From assembly GCA_019455105.1 (NCBI GenBank), contig JACFMZ010000017.1, positions 1 through 35,901 on the forward strand: DNA of 35,901 nt, given 5' to 3'. The notes beneath the pieces were generated by a model. It was not told the DNA's origin, made no database searches, and saw only the letters and a list, made by a program, of their open reading frames with translations. This DNA is from Bacteroidota bacterium (GTDB lineage: Bacteria; Bacteroidota; Ignavibacteria; UBA10030; UBA8401). How positions within the stretch are numbered: position 1 is the stretch's first letter; each line of letters starts with the position of its first letter. The position numbers were made by a program, and so were the translations under genes. Below are positions 1 through 6,888 of this stretch, piece after piece.

Positions 1-645
1 AAAGGAAAGTCTGCACAGGGAACGGACCAGGATGATATTATTATTGCGCCGTACACCACCGTTCAAAAGAAAATGCTCGGCGTAACCTACTTGGGAATTA
101 TTCTCGCTTCAGCGGTCAGCACCGATGCGATGAACGATGCACAAAATCAAATTACGGAATTGCTCCGCGCGCGTCATAAACTGCAGCCGTGGGATGATAA
201 TGATTTTACGGTGCGGAGCCAAACCGAAATTGCTAATGCCGCACAGGCAACCACGCAGGTGCTTACTGTGCTTCTTGCTTCTATTGCATCAATCTCGCTT
301 ATTGTCGGCGGAATCGGCATTATGAATATTATGCTTGTTTCCGTAACGGAGCGGACTCGAGAAATCGGAATTCGCATGTCTGTTGGTGCGCGGGGAAAAG
401 ATATTCTCTCGCAGTTTCTTGTTGAAGCGGTGGTGTTGAGCGTGTTCGGAGGAATTGTCGGAATATCTATCGGAATTGTTGCTTCAAAATTAATTACAAA
501 AATTGCAGAATGGAATACGGTTGTTTCGGTTGAATCTGTTGTAATAGCATTTATTTTTTCTGCCGCCGTTGGAATTTTTTTCGGATTTTATCCTGCACGA
601 AAAGCCGCCAATCTTAATCCGATTGACGCGCTTCGGTACGAATAA
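1..645 (+). CDS. MacB/FtsX-family ABC transporter permease, C-terminal part (5' end outside window)
   Basis: The frame is open from base 1, so the gene starts upstream and only about 214 codons are present. The visible part begins in the periplasmic MacB-like domain (residues ending GTDQDD, then IIIAPYTTVQ). It continues into the FtsX permease domain with three hydrophobic segments and the conserved stretch GGIGIMNIMLVSVTERTREIG, and ends with PARKAANLNPIDALRYE. These are hallmarks of MacB-type permeases (type VII ABC systems), which use ATP hydrolysis in the cytoplasm to drive movements of a periplasmic domain and export peptides, macrolides or lipoproteins. The ATPase and any membrane-fusion partner would lie upstream and cannot be seen. 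The substrate is therefore unknown. The gene ends just before a hairpin terminator, so it is probably the last gene of its operon. Confidence 0.93.
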   Translation, partial: KGKSAQGTDQDDIIIAPYTTVQKKMLGVTYLGIILASAVSTDAMNDAQNQITELLRARHKLQPWDDNDFTVRSQTEIANAAQATTQVLTVLLASIASISLIVGGIGIMNIMLVSVTERTREIGIRMSVGARGKDILSQFLVEAVVLSVFGGIVGISIGIVASKLITKIAEWNTVVSVESVVIAFIFSAAVGIFFGFYPARKAANLNPIDALRYE

Positions 646-674
646 TTTTTTCACCCGCTGAATCATTTTTTAAA

Positions 675-706
675 ATGCCCGACAGAATGTTCGGACATTT
701 TTTTTT
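675..706 (+). terminator. Rho-independent terminator after the MacB-like permease
   Basis: ATGCCCGA (675-682) pairs with TCGGACAT (691-698) with one mismatch, and an uninterrupted run of T follows to 706. It lies 30 bases after the permease stop codon. Stem, short loop and T-tract fit an intrinsic terminator. Confidence 0.75.
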
Positions 707-775
707 GCAGATAAATGCATGAAAGTATTTTTCGGAGAATGGTTGAAGAAACCGTAAATATTTTCTTACCTTTCC

Positions 776-812
776 TTTGCTTAATGAAATTTGGATTTCT
801 ATATTAAGCAAA
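776..812 (+). promoter_or_regulatory. Promoter of the lipid kinase gene, embedded in a 10-nt inverted repeat
   Basis: TTGCTT (777-782) and TATATT (800-805) are separated by 17 bases and resemble a sigma70-type promoter. A perfect inverted repeat, TTTGCTTAAT (776-785) and ATTAAGCAAA (803-812), covers both boxes. Transcription would start near 812, leaving a leader of about 20 bases before the ATG at 832. A palindrome over the -35 and -10 boxes is a typical place for a repressor site, but no regulator is identified. The -35 match is weak. Confidence 0.4.
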
Positions 813-831
813 ATTACTATTGGAAAGCAGC

Positions 832-1752
832 ATGATACCGTTTAAGAACATTACCTTTATCGTTAATCCTGCGGCAGGAAGAGGAAAAACAAAACATCTT
901 GCCGAGCGGTTGGAAGTTTTGCTGAAAGATTCTCCGGTTACGCACACTATTCTAGAAACGCAATATCCCCGCCATGCCACAGAACTTGCACGGCAGGCTT
1001 CCGGTACCAGCGATATTATTGTTGCTGTCGGCGGAGACGGAACGGTTAATGAAGTTGCTTCCGGTTTAATTCACTCGCCGGCAATCTTCGCCGTGTTAAG
1101 TGAAGGTTCAGGAAATGATTTTGCCCGCCTTATTAACGCCCCTTCAAAAATTGACCAAGCTGTTCAGCGGTATTCCGAAGCCGAACAAAGACAATTTGAT
1201 ATCGGCAAAGTTGAAGTTACGCTGCACGACGGAAGCGTCAGCGAGCGCTACTTTTTTAATTCACTCGGCATCGGCTTTGATGCCGCGGTGGCAATTCGGG
1301 TTTCGCAGATTTCCTGGCTGCGCGGACTTCCGCTCTACGGCGCGGCATTGCTGCAGACGCTGTTCGGTTATAAGCCGCATCTCTTTTCGCTCACTTCGAC
1401 GGAATATAAGAACAAAAAGAAATCATTCGTTGTCTGTGTCGGAAACGGAACGTGGGAAGGAGGCGGTTTTAAGCTGACACCGGACGCGCTTCCGGATGAC
1501 GGAAAATTTCAGGTCTGCTGCGTGTACGGCTCTTCTGTGCTGAATATCTTGCCGGTGCTTCCGTTTACCATTAACGGAAGCCATATTAAAAGAAGCAATG
1601 TAAGAGTCTTCGATACCTGTTCGCTTCTTGTAGAATCGGATAAACCGTTTCCAGTACATGGCGACGGAGAAATTTTTGGAACAACCGTTGTAAAAATAAA
1701 AATTGATTTACTTCCCAAAGCGCTGAACGTTGCTTCTACAGCAGCGCCGTAA
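832..1752 (+). CDS. Diacylglycerol/sphingosine kinase-family lipid kinase (YegS/DagK type)
   Basis: The 306-residue product has the layout of the DAGK catalytic family (YegS, BmrU, DgkB). An N-terminal NPAAGRGK motif lies at about 12-19, the nucleotide-binding GGDGTVNE at 67-74 and GSGNDFAR at 92-99, followed by a C-terminal beta-rich substrate domain. These enzymes are cytosolic or membrane-associated, phosphorylate diacylglycerol or a similar lipid with ATP, and recycle lipid for phospholipid synthesis. The true lipid cannot be told from sequence. A TTG at 820 would add four residues. I prefer the ATG at 832 because the upstream GGAAAG sits at a suitable distance and the protein then begins directly with the first beta strand. 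It appears monocistronic: a terminator precedes it and a long non-coding region follows. Confidence 0.92.
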   Translation: MIPFKNITFIVNPAAGRGKTKHLAERLEVLLKDSPVTHTILETQYPRHATELARQASGTSDIIVAVGGDGTVNEVASGLIHSPAIFAVLSEGSGNDFARLINAPSKIDQAVQRYSEAEQRQFDIGKVEVTLHDGSVSERYFFNSLGIGFDAAVAIRVSQISWLRGLPLYGAALLQTLFGYKPHLFSLTSTEYKNKKKSFVVCVGNGTWEGGGFKLTPDALPDDGKFQVCCVYGSSVLNILPVLPFTINGSHIKRSNVRVFDTCSLLVESDKPFPVHGDGEIFGTTVVKIKIDLLPKALNVASTAAP

Positions 1753-1824
1753 TAAGGTATTGAGTTGCTAAGAAAATAATGTGTCCTCGCAGGGGAGAGG
1801 AAGTAGAAATTTGAAGATATGTTT

Positions 1825-2045
1825 TTTGTCATTCCGAATCTCGCCTACTGGTGCCAAAGGCATCCCTTCGGAAGAGAAGCATGAGTCACTCTTCGACTCA
1901 CTCCGTTCGCTCAGAGTGACTTGAAGAACTAATCGGTCACTTTCTTTTTTCTTTGTCATTCCGAATCCCAAAGGGATGAGGAATCAGCTGGTGATTTTTT
2001 ATTTAAGTTTGAGATTCCTCGCCCTACCGGACTCGGAATGACAAA
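1825..2045. repeat. Non-coding repeat cluster with TTTGTCATTCCGA arms
   Basis: A 16-base unit, TTTGTCATTCCGAATC, occurs at 1825-1840 and again at 1952-1967. Its first 13 bases recur as a perfect inverted copy, TCGGAATGACAAA, at 2033-2045. Inside the second unit GAGGAATC (1978-1985) pairs with GATTCCTC (2013-2020), so 1952-2045 can fold into a nested hairpin. The first unit contains AGTCACTC (1884-1891) pairing with GAGTGACT (1914-1921), plus TGCC/GGCA (1852-1862). There is no credible coding frame; the reverse-strand frame here gives a LSERSESK-type peptide, which is what such repeats give when translated. The structure is that of a dispersed, non-autonomous palindromic repeat, possibly a MITE- or REP-like element. 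I cannot see other copies within this window. Confidence 0.7.
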
Positions 2046-2109
2046 CATAAGCAAAAGTAAACGAATATTTACACCGCTCAACGTTGTTTTTGTATAAATT
2101 CTTTTCTAT

Positions 2110-2138
2110 TTGAAAGAAACGTTTGATTTAAGTATTAT
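2110..2138 (+). promoter_or_regulatory. Sigma70-like promoter of metF
   Basis: TTGAAA (2110-2115) and TATTAT (2133-2138) are separated by exactly 17 bases. This is a close match to the general sigma70 consensus rather than the Bacteroidota TTTG/TAnnTTTG form. Transcription would begin around 2145, about 36 bases before the metF ATG. Confidence 0.5.
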
Positions 2139-2164
2139 ATCCCATTGTTACGATGGGATTTTTT
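2139..2164 (+). promoter_or_regulatory. Palindrome/hairpin with T-tract at the metF transcription start
   Basis: ATCCCAT (2139-2145) and ATGGGAT (2153-2159) form a perfect 7-bp inverted repeat around a 7-base loop, followed by T2159-T2164. Read alone it looks like a terminator. It begins immediately after the predicted -10 box and ends 16 bases before the metF start, so it could instead be an operator over the start site or an attenuator. The sequence does not decide between these. I do not recognise a SAM riboswitch around it. Confidence 0.45.
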
Positions 2165-2180
2165 ATTGAAGGATAGTTCA

Positions 2181-3089
2181 ATGCATATTGCTGAAGTTCT
2201 AAAACAGCCGGGACCGCATTTTAGTTTTGAATTTTTTCCGCCGAAAACGGAAGAAGCCTCAAAAACATTATTTCATTCTATTTCAGAATTGACGCCGTTA
2301 AAGCCGTCGTATGTAAGCGTTACGTACGGCGCCGGAGGTTCAACCCGCCAGTTAACGCAGGAGCTTGTCGTCCGTTTGCAGAAAGAGACGCAGTTGACAA
2401 TTGTTTCGCACCTTACCTGTGTCGGTTCAACAAAAGATGAAATAAAAAATATTCTGGAAAAATATTCGGCAAACGGAATTCAAAACATCATGGCTCTGCG
2501 GGGCGATCCGCCGAAAGGTGAAACAGCATACACTCCGCTTCCGAACGGATTTGCAAATGCCGGAGAGCTTGTGGCGTTTATTAAAATGCATTTTCCAACC
2601 ATGGGAATCGGCGTTGCCGGATTTCCCGAAGGACATCCCGATACGCCGAACCGGCTGAAAGAGATTGAATACTTAAAAGAAAAAGTCGATCAAGGAGCAG
2701 ACTATATCTGCTCTCAGCTTTTTTTTGATAACCGCGATTTTTATGATTTCTGCGAGCGATGCGAACTTGCCGGAATTCGTGTTCCAATTATTGCCGGAAT
2801 AATGCCGGTTACCTCGCGTAAAGGATTAGCGCGCATGTCGGAGCTTGCGCTCGGTGCCCGTTTCCCCGCGAAACTTCTTCGCGCTGTTTCCCGCGCGGAA
2901 AATGATGAGTATGTGGAAAATGTCGGCGTCCAGTGGGCAAGCCAGCAGGTAATGGATTTACTGGATCATCATGTTGCCGGAGTGCATTTCTATACACTCA
3001 ATCGCTCAAAGTCCACAGTAAAAATTTATGAATCGCTCGGCGTGCGCTCATCCGAAGGATTGCGAAAAACACCCGCGCCGTTGGTGTAA
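2181..3089 (+). CDS. metF: 5,10-methylenetetrahydrofolate reductase
   Basis: This 302-residue cytosolic flavoenzyme reduces 5,10-methylene-THF to 5-methyl-THF, the methyl donor for methionine synthesis. MetF-family motifs are in order: SFEFFPPKTE (catalytic Glu at 17), YVSVTYGAGGS (44-54), MALRGDPP (Asp at 109), GVAGFPEGHP (144-153), SQLFFD (Gln at 179), IIAGIMPV and a C-terminal GVHFYTLN. The three residues match E. coli Glu28, Asp120 and Gln183 in context. The length is normal for the bacterial single-domain form. A longer frame can start at a TTG at 2145, but that lies in the hairpin. The ATG at 2181 has AAGGA seven bases upstream and fits the family N-terminus. It is first in a (+) gene run, with no methionine synthase nearby. 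Confidence 0.95.
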   Translation: MHIAEVLKQPGPHFSFEFFPPKTEEASKTLFHSISELTPLKPSYVSVTYGAGGSTRQLTQELVVRLQKETQLTIVSHLTCVGSTKDEIKNILEKYSANGIQNIMALRGDPPKGETAYTPLPNGFANAGELVAFIKMHFPTMGIGVAGFPEGHPDTPNRLKEIEYLKEKVDQGADYICSQLFFDNRDFYDFCERCELAGIRVPIIAGIMPVTSRKGLARMSELALGARFPAKLLRAVSRAENDEYVENVGVQWASQQVMDLLDHHVAGVHFYTLNRSKSTVKIYESLGVRSSEGLRKTPAPLV

Positions 3090-3127
3090 AAATATTATAG
3101 AAGAAAAACTGTTCATCCGTACGTTCA

Positions 3128-3802
3128 ATGTCATCACGGTTTGAAATAATAAAAAATATCGTTGAGGTCTGTCATAAATTAGAAGCGAAAGGATTTGTGG
3201 CGGCGACGGACGGCAATGTCAGCGCGCGATTGCCGAACGGAAATATTCTTACCACGCCGGCTTCTTTGAATAAAGGTTTTGTCCGGGCTGAAGATTTGGT
3301 TGAAGTAACTGTTGAGGGAAAACTTGTCAGCAAACAAGGAAAGCCCTCGAGCGAAATCGGCATGCATCTTTTTATTTATCGCGAGCGGAAAGATGTGAAT
3401 GCTGTGGTACATGCGCATCCGGTGTATGCAACTGCCTTTGCCGCGGCACGAAAAGAAATTTCCGTAAAAGCATTTCCGGAAGTGCTGGTGGCGATCGGAA
3501 GAATTCCGCTGGCAGAATATGCAACGCCTTCAACCGGTGAAGTTGCCGATTCGTTACAACCGTTTGTGCAGCATCATGAAGCGGTGCTGCTGATGAATCA
3601 CGGCGCAGTAACGTACGGCGGCAATGTTTGGGAGGCATATTTTAGAATGGAGAAAGTTGAACACGCGGCGCATATTCAAATTACCGCGCAGGCGCTGGAA
3701 GGAATTCAAGAGCTATCGCCGGAGCAGATTAAAAAATTATCGGATATTTCTTATTCTTCTTACGGAAAAGTAATTTCACAATCAATTATCAATTCAAAAT
3801 AA
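3128..3802 (+). CDS. Class II aldolase/adducin-family protein
   Basis: The 224-residue product matches the zinc-dependent class II aldolase fold (FucA, AraD, MtnB). It has GNVSAR near 29-34 for phosphate binding, a TTPASLNKG segment, Glu76 in SSEIGMH, HAHP giving His95 and His97 as zinc ligands, and His158 in MNHGAV as the third ligand. The family splits or dehydrates phosphorylated sugars or ketoses, for example fuculose-1-phosphate or methylthioribulose-1-phosphate. The neighbours do not fix the substrate. A position 38 bases after metF would be compatible with a methionine or 5'-deoxynucleoside salvage role (MtnB- or deoxyribulose-phosphate-aldolase-like), but no other salvage gene is present. 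No clear ribosome binding site is seen. The start is chosen because helix 1 follows directly. Confidence 0.88.
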   Translation: MSSRFEIIKNIVEVCHKLEAKGFVAATDGNVSARLPNGNILTTPASLNKGFVRAEDLVEVTVEGKLVSKQGKPSSEIGMHLFIYRERKDVNAVVHAHPVYATAFAAARKEISVKAFPEVLVAIGRIPLAEYATPSTGEVADSLQPFVQHHEAVLLMNHGAVTYGGNVWEAYFRMEKVEHAAHIQITAQALEGIQELSPEQIKKLSDISYSSYGKVISQSIINSK

Positions 3803-3815
3803 TAAGCGTTGAACT

Positions 3816-4799
3816 ATGAAACATAAAAAAAATATTTTTCAGCTTTCTTTACTCAATTGTATGAGAATATTTTTCCTTCTCTTTCTCTTGTGCGGCACGT
3901 TGTTTCCCCAGCAGACGCAGTTTCCGAAAGCCAATCCGGATAAAATATTAACTGCTGAGCTTCAAAAATTAGTAACAACCTTTCACGGCGAAGTCGGTAT
4001 TTATGTTCGCAATTTAAAAACTGGAAAGACGGTTGAAATTAACGCCGATTCTTTGTTCCCGACTGCCAGTATGATTAAAGTTCCGATTATGTGCGGAATA
4101 CTGGACAGAGTAGAGAAAAAAGAATTGAGATACGATACCATTCTGGTGTACCGCGATTCGCTGGAATACCCCGGTGTTGATATTGTTGCTGCGCTGCGCG
4201 ACTCGACAAAAATTCCGCTCGGACAAGTTATTATGCTGAGCATGACAACGAGTGATAATACCGGAAGTTTGTGGCTTCAATTTCTTGCGGGAACGGGAAC
4301 GCGCATTAATAAAGTAATGGAAGAAAACGGATTTGCCGTAACGCGCGTAAATTCCCGAACGCCGGGAAGAGAAAAAATGCGAAGTCTTTACGGCTGGGGT
4401 GTTACATCGCCGCGGGAAATGGCAGAGCTTGTGGCAAAAATTCGGAACGGAAAAATGATCAGTCCGTGGGCGAGCGAGCGAATGTTTCGCAACATGAGCC
4501 GAACGTACTGGGATGACAGAGCGCTGGCGGAAATTCCGCCGTATGTTCATGCTGCCACAAAGCAGGGAGCCGTTGATGAATCCCGTTCCGAAGTTGTGCT
4601 GGTAACCGGTCCCGTATCGGAATATGTTTTTTGCGTGGTAACAAAAAATCAACAGGATACAAGTTGGAGTGTGAACAATGAAGGTTATCTTCTCATTCGG
4701 AATGTTTCAAAAATTTTATGGAATTATTTTGAACCGAAAGATACCTGGAAGCCGTATCCCGAAAGTTTACCCATGTATCACACACGGGAAGAAGAGTAA
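3816..4799 (+). CDS. Class A beta-lactamase-like serine hydrolase, exported
   Basis: The 327-residue protein has an N-terminal hydrophobic segment (about 16-32; a second possible start is the ATG at 3861) that should act as a Sec signal peptide, so it acts in the periplasm. The penicillin-recognising core is visible: S85-x-x-K88 in TASMIKVP, S146-D147-N148, and K249-Q250-G251 where KTG or KSG is usual. No ExxLN-type omega loop with the deacylating Glu166 equivalent can be found, since the segment after SDN reads [17 protein letters not shown]. This fits the Beta-lactamase2 group of serine hydrolases rather than a proven resistance enzyme. It lies 13 bases after the aldolase and 8 bases before ddl, so a cell-wall-related role such as peptidase or esterase activity is plausible. 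It should not be called an antibiotic-resistance gene without testing. Confidence 0.85.
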   Translation: MKHKKNIFQLSLLNCMRIFFLLFLLCGTLFPQQTQFPKANPDKILTAELQKLVTTFHGEVGIYVRNLKTGKTVEINADSLFPTASMIKVPIMCGILDRVEKKELRYDTILVYRDSLEYPGVDIVAALRDSTKIPLGQVIMLSMTTSDNTGSLWLQFLAGTGTRINKVMEENGFAVTRVNSRTPGREKMRSLYGWGVTSPREMAELVAKIRNGKMISPWASERMFRNMSRTYWDDRALAEIPPYVHAATKQGAVDESRSEVVLVTGPVSEYVFCVVTKNQQDTSWSVNNEGYLLIRNVSKILWNYFEPKDTWKPYPESLPMYHTREEE

Positions 4800-4807
4800 T
4801 ACACTCT

Positions 4808-5932
4808 ATGAATAAAATAAAAGTTGGTGTCTTATTCGGCGGCCGTTCGGCGGAACATGAAGTTTCGCTTGTTTCTGCCGCCTCCATTATTAATGCGCTG
4901 GATAAAAATAAATATGAAATACTTCCCATCGGCATTACGCGTGAAGGGCGCTGGCTGAGTGCGGTAAACGCCGTTCAATTATTAAAGAATCACGAACCGA
5001 TTGAAAAATTTCCCGAGCATGTGCTTCTTCCCGATCCGAGAAAACAATCGCTGATAAATATCAGCACGGCATTTCCGCAGGCAGCGCAGCAGGTGGATGT
5101 AATTTTTCCGGTCATACACGGAACCGGAGGCGAAGACGGAACCATTCAAGGATTGTTTGAACTTGCCGAAATTCCGTATGTCGGCGCCGGCGTGCTCGGC
5201 TCGGCAATTGGTATGGATAAAGTAGTGGCGAAACAGCTGCTGCTTCAGGCAAAAATCCCGGTAACGCCCGGCATTTGGTTTCTCTTTTCCGATTTTGTAA
5301 AGAAACCGAAAGAGCAGCTTGCGCTCATTGAAAAAAAATTAGGCTATCCCTGTTTTGTAAAACCGCCGAATCAAGGTTCCAGTGTTGGAATTACAAAAGC
5401 ACACAACCGAAAAGAACTGCTTGATGCTGTTCACCTTGCCGGCGAATACGATCACAAAATTCTTGTCGAAAAAGCAGTGATGAAGCCGCACGAAATAGAA
5501 GTGAGTGTGCTGGGAAATGAAACTCCGAAAGTTTCGCTGCCGGGAGAAATTATCCCTTCCAATGAATTTTATGATTACGACGCAAAATATGTTGACGGAA
5601 AGTCGGTCGCCGTTATTCCGGCGAAACTTCCGAAACCGTTGATAAAAAAAATACAACAATGCGCCGTCGCCTCCTTTCAAGCGTTGGAATGTTCCGGGAT
5701 GGCGCGCGTTGATTTTCTTGTGCAGAAAAACGGCAGATTCTTTTTAAATGAAATCAATACGATTCCCGGCTTCACCTCAATCAGTATGTATCCGAAATTG
5801 TGGGAAGCCTCGGGATTGAAATACAGCGATTTACTCGATGAATTGATTCGGCTGGCGATAGAGCGGTACGATAAAAGAAAAAAATTGAAAACTGCTTACA
5901 CGCCGAAAAACGATTGGTATAAACAGCCATGA
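4808..5932 (+). CDS. ddl: D-alanine--D-alanine ligase
   Basis: The 374-residue ATP-grasp enzyme joins two D-alanines for the peptidoglycan stem peptide in the cytosol. Visible motifs are [11 protein letters not shown] (Glu16), [12 protein letters not shown] (104-115), [26 protein letters not shown] (183-195, nucleotide-binding loop), the omega loop FYDYDAKY (254-261), MARVDFL and [12 protein letters not shown] (312-323, Mg2+-binding Glu and Asn). The Tyr and Lys of the omega loop are as in ordinary D-Ala-D-Ala ligases, so there is no sign of D-Ala-D-lactate specificity. The length is near that of DdlA. It overlaps the next gene by four bases (ATGA), so the two should be translationally coupled. 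Confidence 0.95.
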   Translation: MNKIKVGVLFGGRSAEHEVSLVSAASIINALDKNKYEILPIGITREGRWLSAVNAVQLLKNHEPIEKFPEHVLLPDPRKQSLINISTAFPQAAQQVDVIFPVIHGTGGEDGTIQGLFELAEIPYVGAGVLGSAIGMDKVVAKQLLLQAKIPVTPGIWFLFSDFVKKPKEQLALIEKKLGYPCFVKPPNQGSSVGITKAHNRKELLDAVHLAGEYDHKILVEKAVMKPHEIEVSVLGNETPKVSLPGEIIPSNEFYDYDAKYVDGKSVAVIPAKLPKPLIKKIQQCAVASFQALECSGMARVDFLVQKNGRFFLNEINTIPGFTSISMYPKLWEASGLKYSDLLDELIRLAIERYDKRKKLKTAYTPKNDWYKQP

Positions 5933-6834
5933 TCTCAAAAGAATTTCTTACGAAAATTCCAATTTTCAAATTTCTTCCGGAAGAAGATCATCTTTCGCTG
6001 GTGAGTTTATGGAAACTTAAAACACTGAAGGCGGGAGAAGTCTTATTTCGAAAAGGAGAATCCGGCTCCGCCATGTATGTTATTGAAGAAGGAGATATTG
6101 AAATATTTCTTCCGGTTGGTCCGCCGGTGAATGAAGTGCAGCTTTCGGTTTTGCGCGAAGGAGATTTTTTCGGCGAGCTTTCGTTATTTGCCGATATGCC
6201 CCGCACGGCAGCGGCCCGCGCCGTAAGCGATACACGATTAGTGGAAATGCAGCGCGGTGATTTTATTACGTTTGTTATGGAACGCCCTTCCGTGGGAATT
6301 TCTATGCTGGCAGAAATGGCAAAGCGCCTGCAGCTGACTAATGATTTAATTACTTCGCTTGCCTCAAAAAATCCGAATGAAGAAATTGAAGAAACGTTAA
6401 GTTTTGCCGATAGAGTTTCCGATAAAATTGCGGAATTCGGCGGAAGCTGGCCCTTTATTTTTTCATTCGGCGGCTTTATGGCGGTATGGATAATTGTGAA
6501 TACACTGCAGCTTATTTCCGGACCGTTTGATGAGTATCCGTTTATCCTTTTAAATTTAATGCTTTCAACCATTGCCGCGCTTCAAGCGCCGGTTATTATG
6601 ATGAGCCAAAACCGCGCGCAGAAAAAAGACCGGTTGAAAGCCGATCTCGATTATCAGGTGAATGTGAAATCAGAATTAATGCTGCAGCAGCTTCATAAAA
6701 AAATGGATCAACTGCGCGAGGAAGAACTACATGCGCTCAGAAACGGGCTGCAATCACAAATTGAATTATATGAAACCCGCCTTCAAGCGTTGGAAGGAAA
6801 GAAGAAGGGAAAACAGAAATTAAAAAAGAAATAG
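5929..6834 (+). CDS. Cyclic nucleotide-binding domain fused to DUF1003 membrane domain
   Basis: The 301-residue protein has two recognisable parts. Residues about 12-130 form a CAP-type cyclic nucleotide-binding domain. Its phosphate-binding cassette FFGELSLFADMPRTAAAR (80-97) keeps the Glu and Arg that contact cAMP or cGMP. Residues about 155-250 match DUF1003: a membrane segment at 174-195, then GPFDEYPFILLNLMLSTIAA and QAPVIMMSQNRAQKKDR, which include the second hydrophobic segment. The tail (250-301) is a charged coiled coil ending in many lysines. No DNA-binding helix-turn-helix follows the sensor. It is therefore an inner-membrane protein with a cytoplasmic ligand sensor, not a CRP-type transcription factor. 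Function is unknown. The four-base overlap with ddl suggests shared expression with cell-wall synthesis. Confidence 0.88.
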   Translation: MISKEFLTKIPIFKFLPEEDHLSLVSLWKLKTLKAGEVLFRKGESGSAMYVIEEGDIEIFLPVGPPVNEVQLSVLREGDFFGELSLFADMPRTAAARAVSDTRLVEMQRGDFITFVMERPSVGISMLAEMAKRLQLTNDLITSLASKNPNEEIEETLSFADRVSDKIAEFGGSWPFIFSFGGFMAVWIIVNTLQLISGPFDEYPFILLNLMLSTIAALQAPVIMMSQNRAQKKDRLKADLDYQVNVKSELMLQQLHKKMDQLREEELHALRNGLQSQIELYETRLQALEGKKKGKQKLKKK

Positions 6835-6888
6835 CAGCGTGGTCGCGGTGTTCTGCCGCTGCAATTATTACTTATATTCGGAGGGCTG

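Noticed and set aside
1768-1971. Reverse-strand reading frame of 67 codons across the repeat cluster
   Set aside because: It lies within the palindromic repeat, gives a LSERSESK-like peptide with no family and has no ribosome binding site.
1975-2180. SAM or other riboswitch before metF
   Set aside because: The only clear structure is one short hairpin and the repeat arms; no known aptamer core was recognised.
4014-4652. 212-codon reverse-strand frame
   Set aside because: It is wholly inside the beta-lactamase-like gene on the other strand and shows no domain pattern.
5988-6572. 194-codon reverse-strand frame
   Set aside because: It is a shadow of the cNMP/DUF1003 gene; composition is serine/lysine-rich without any motif.
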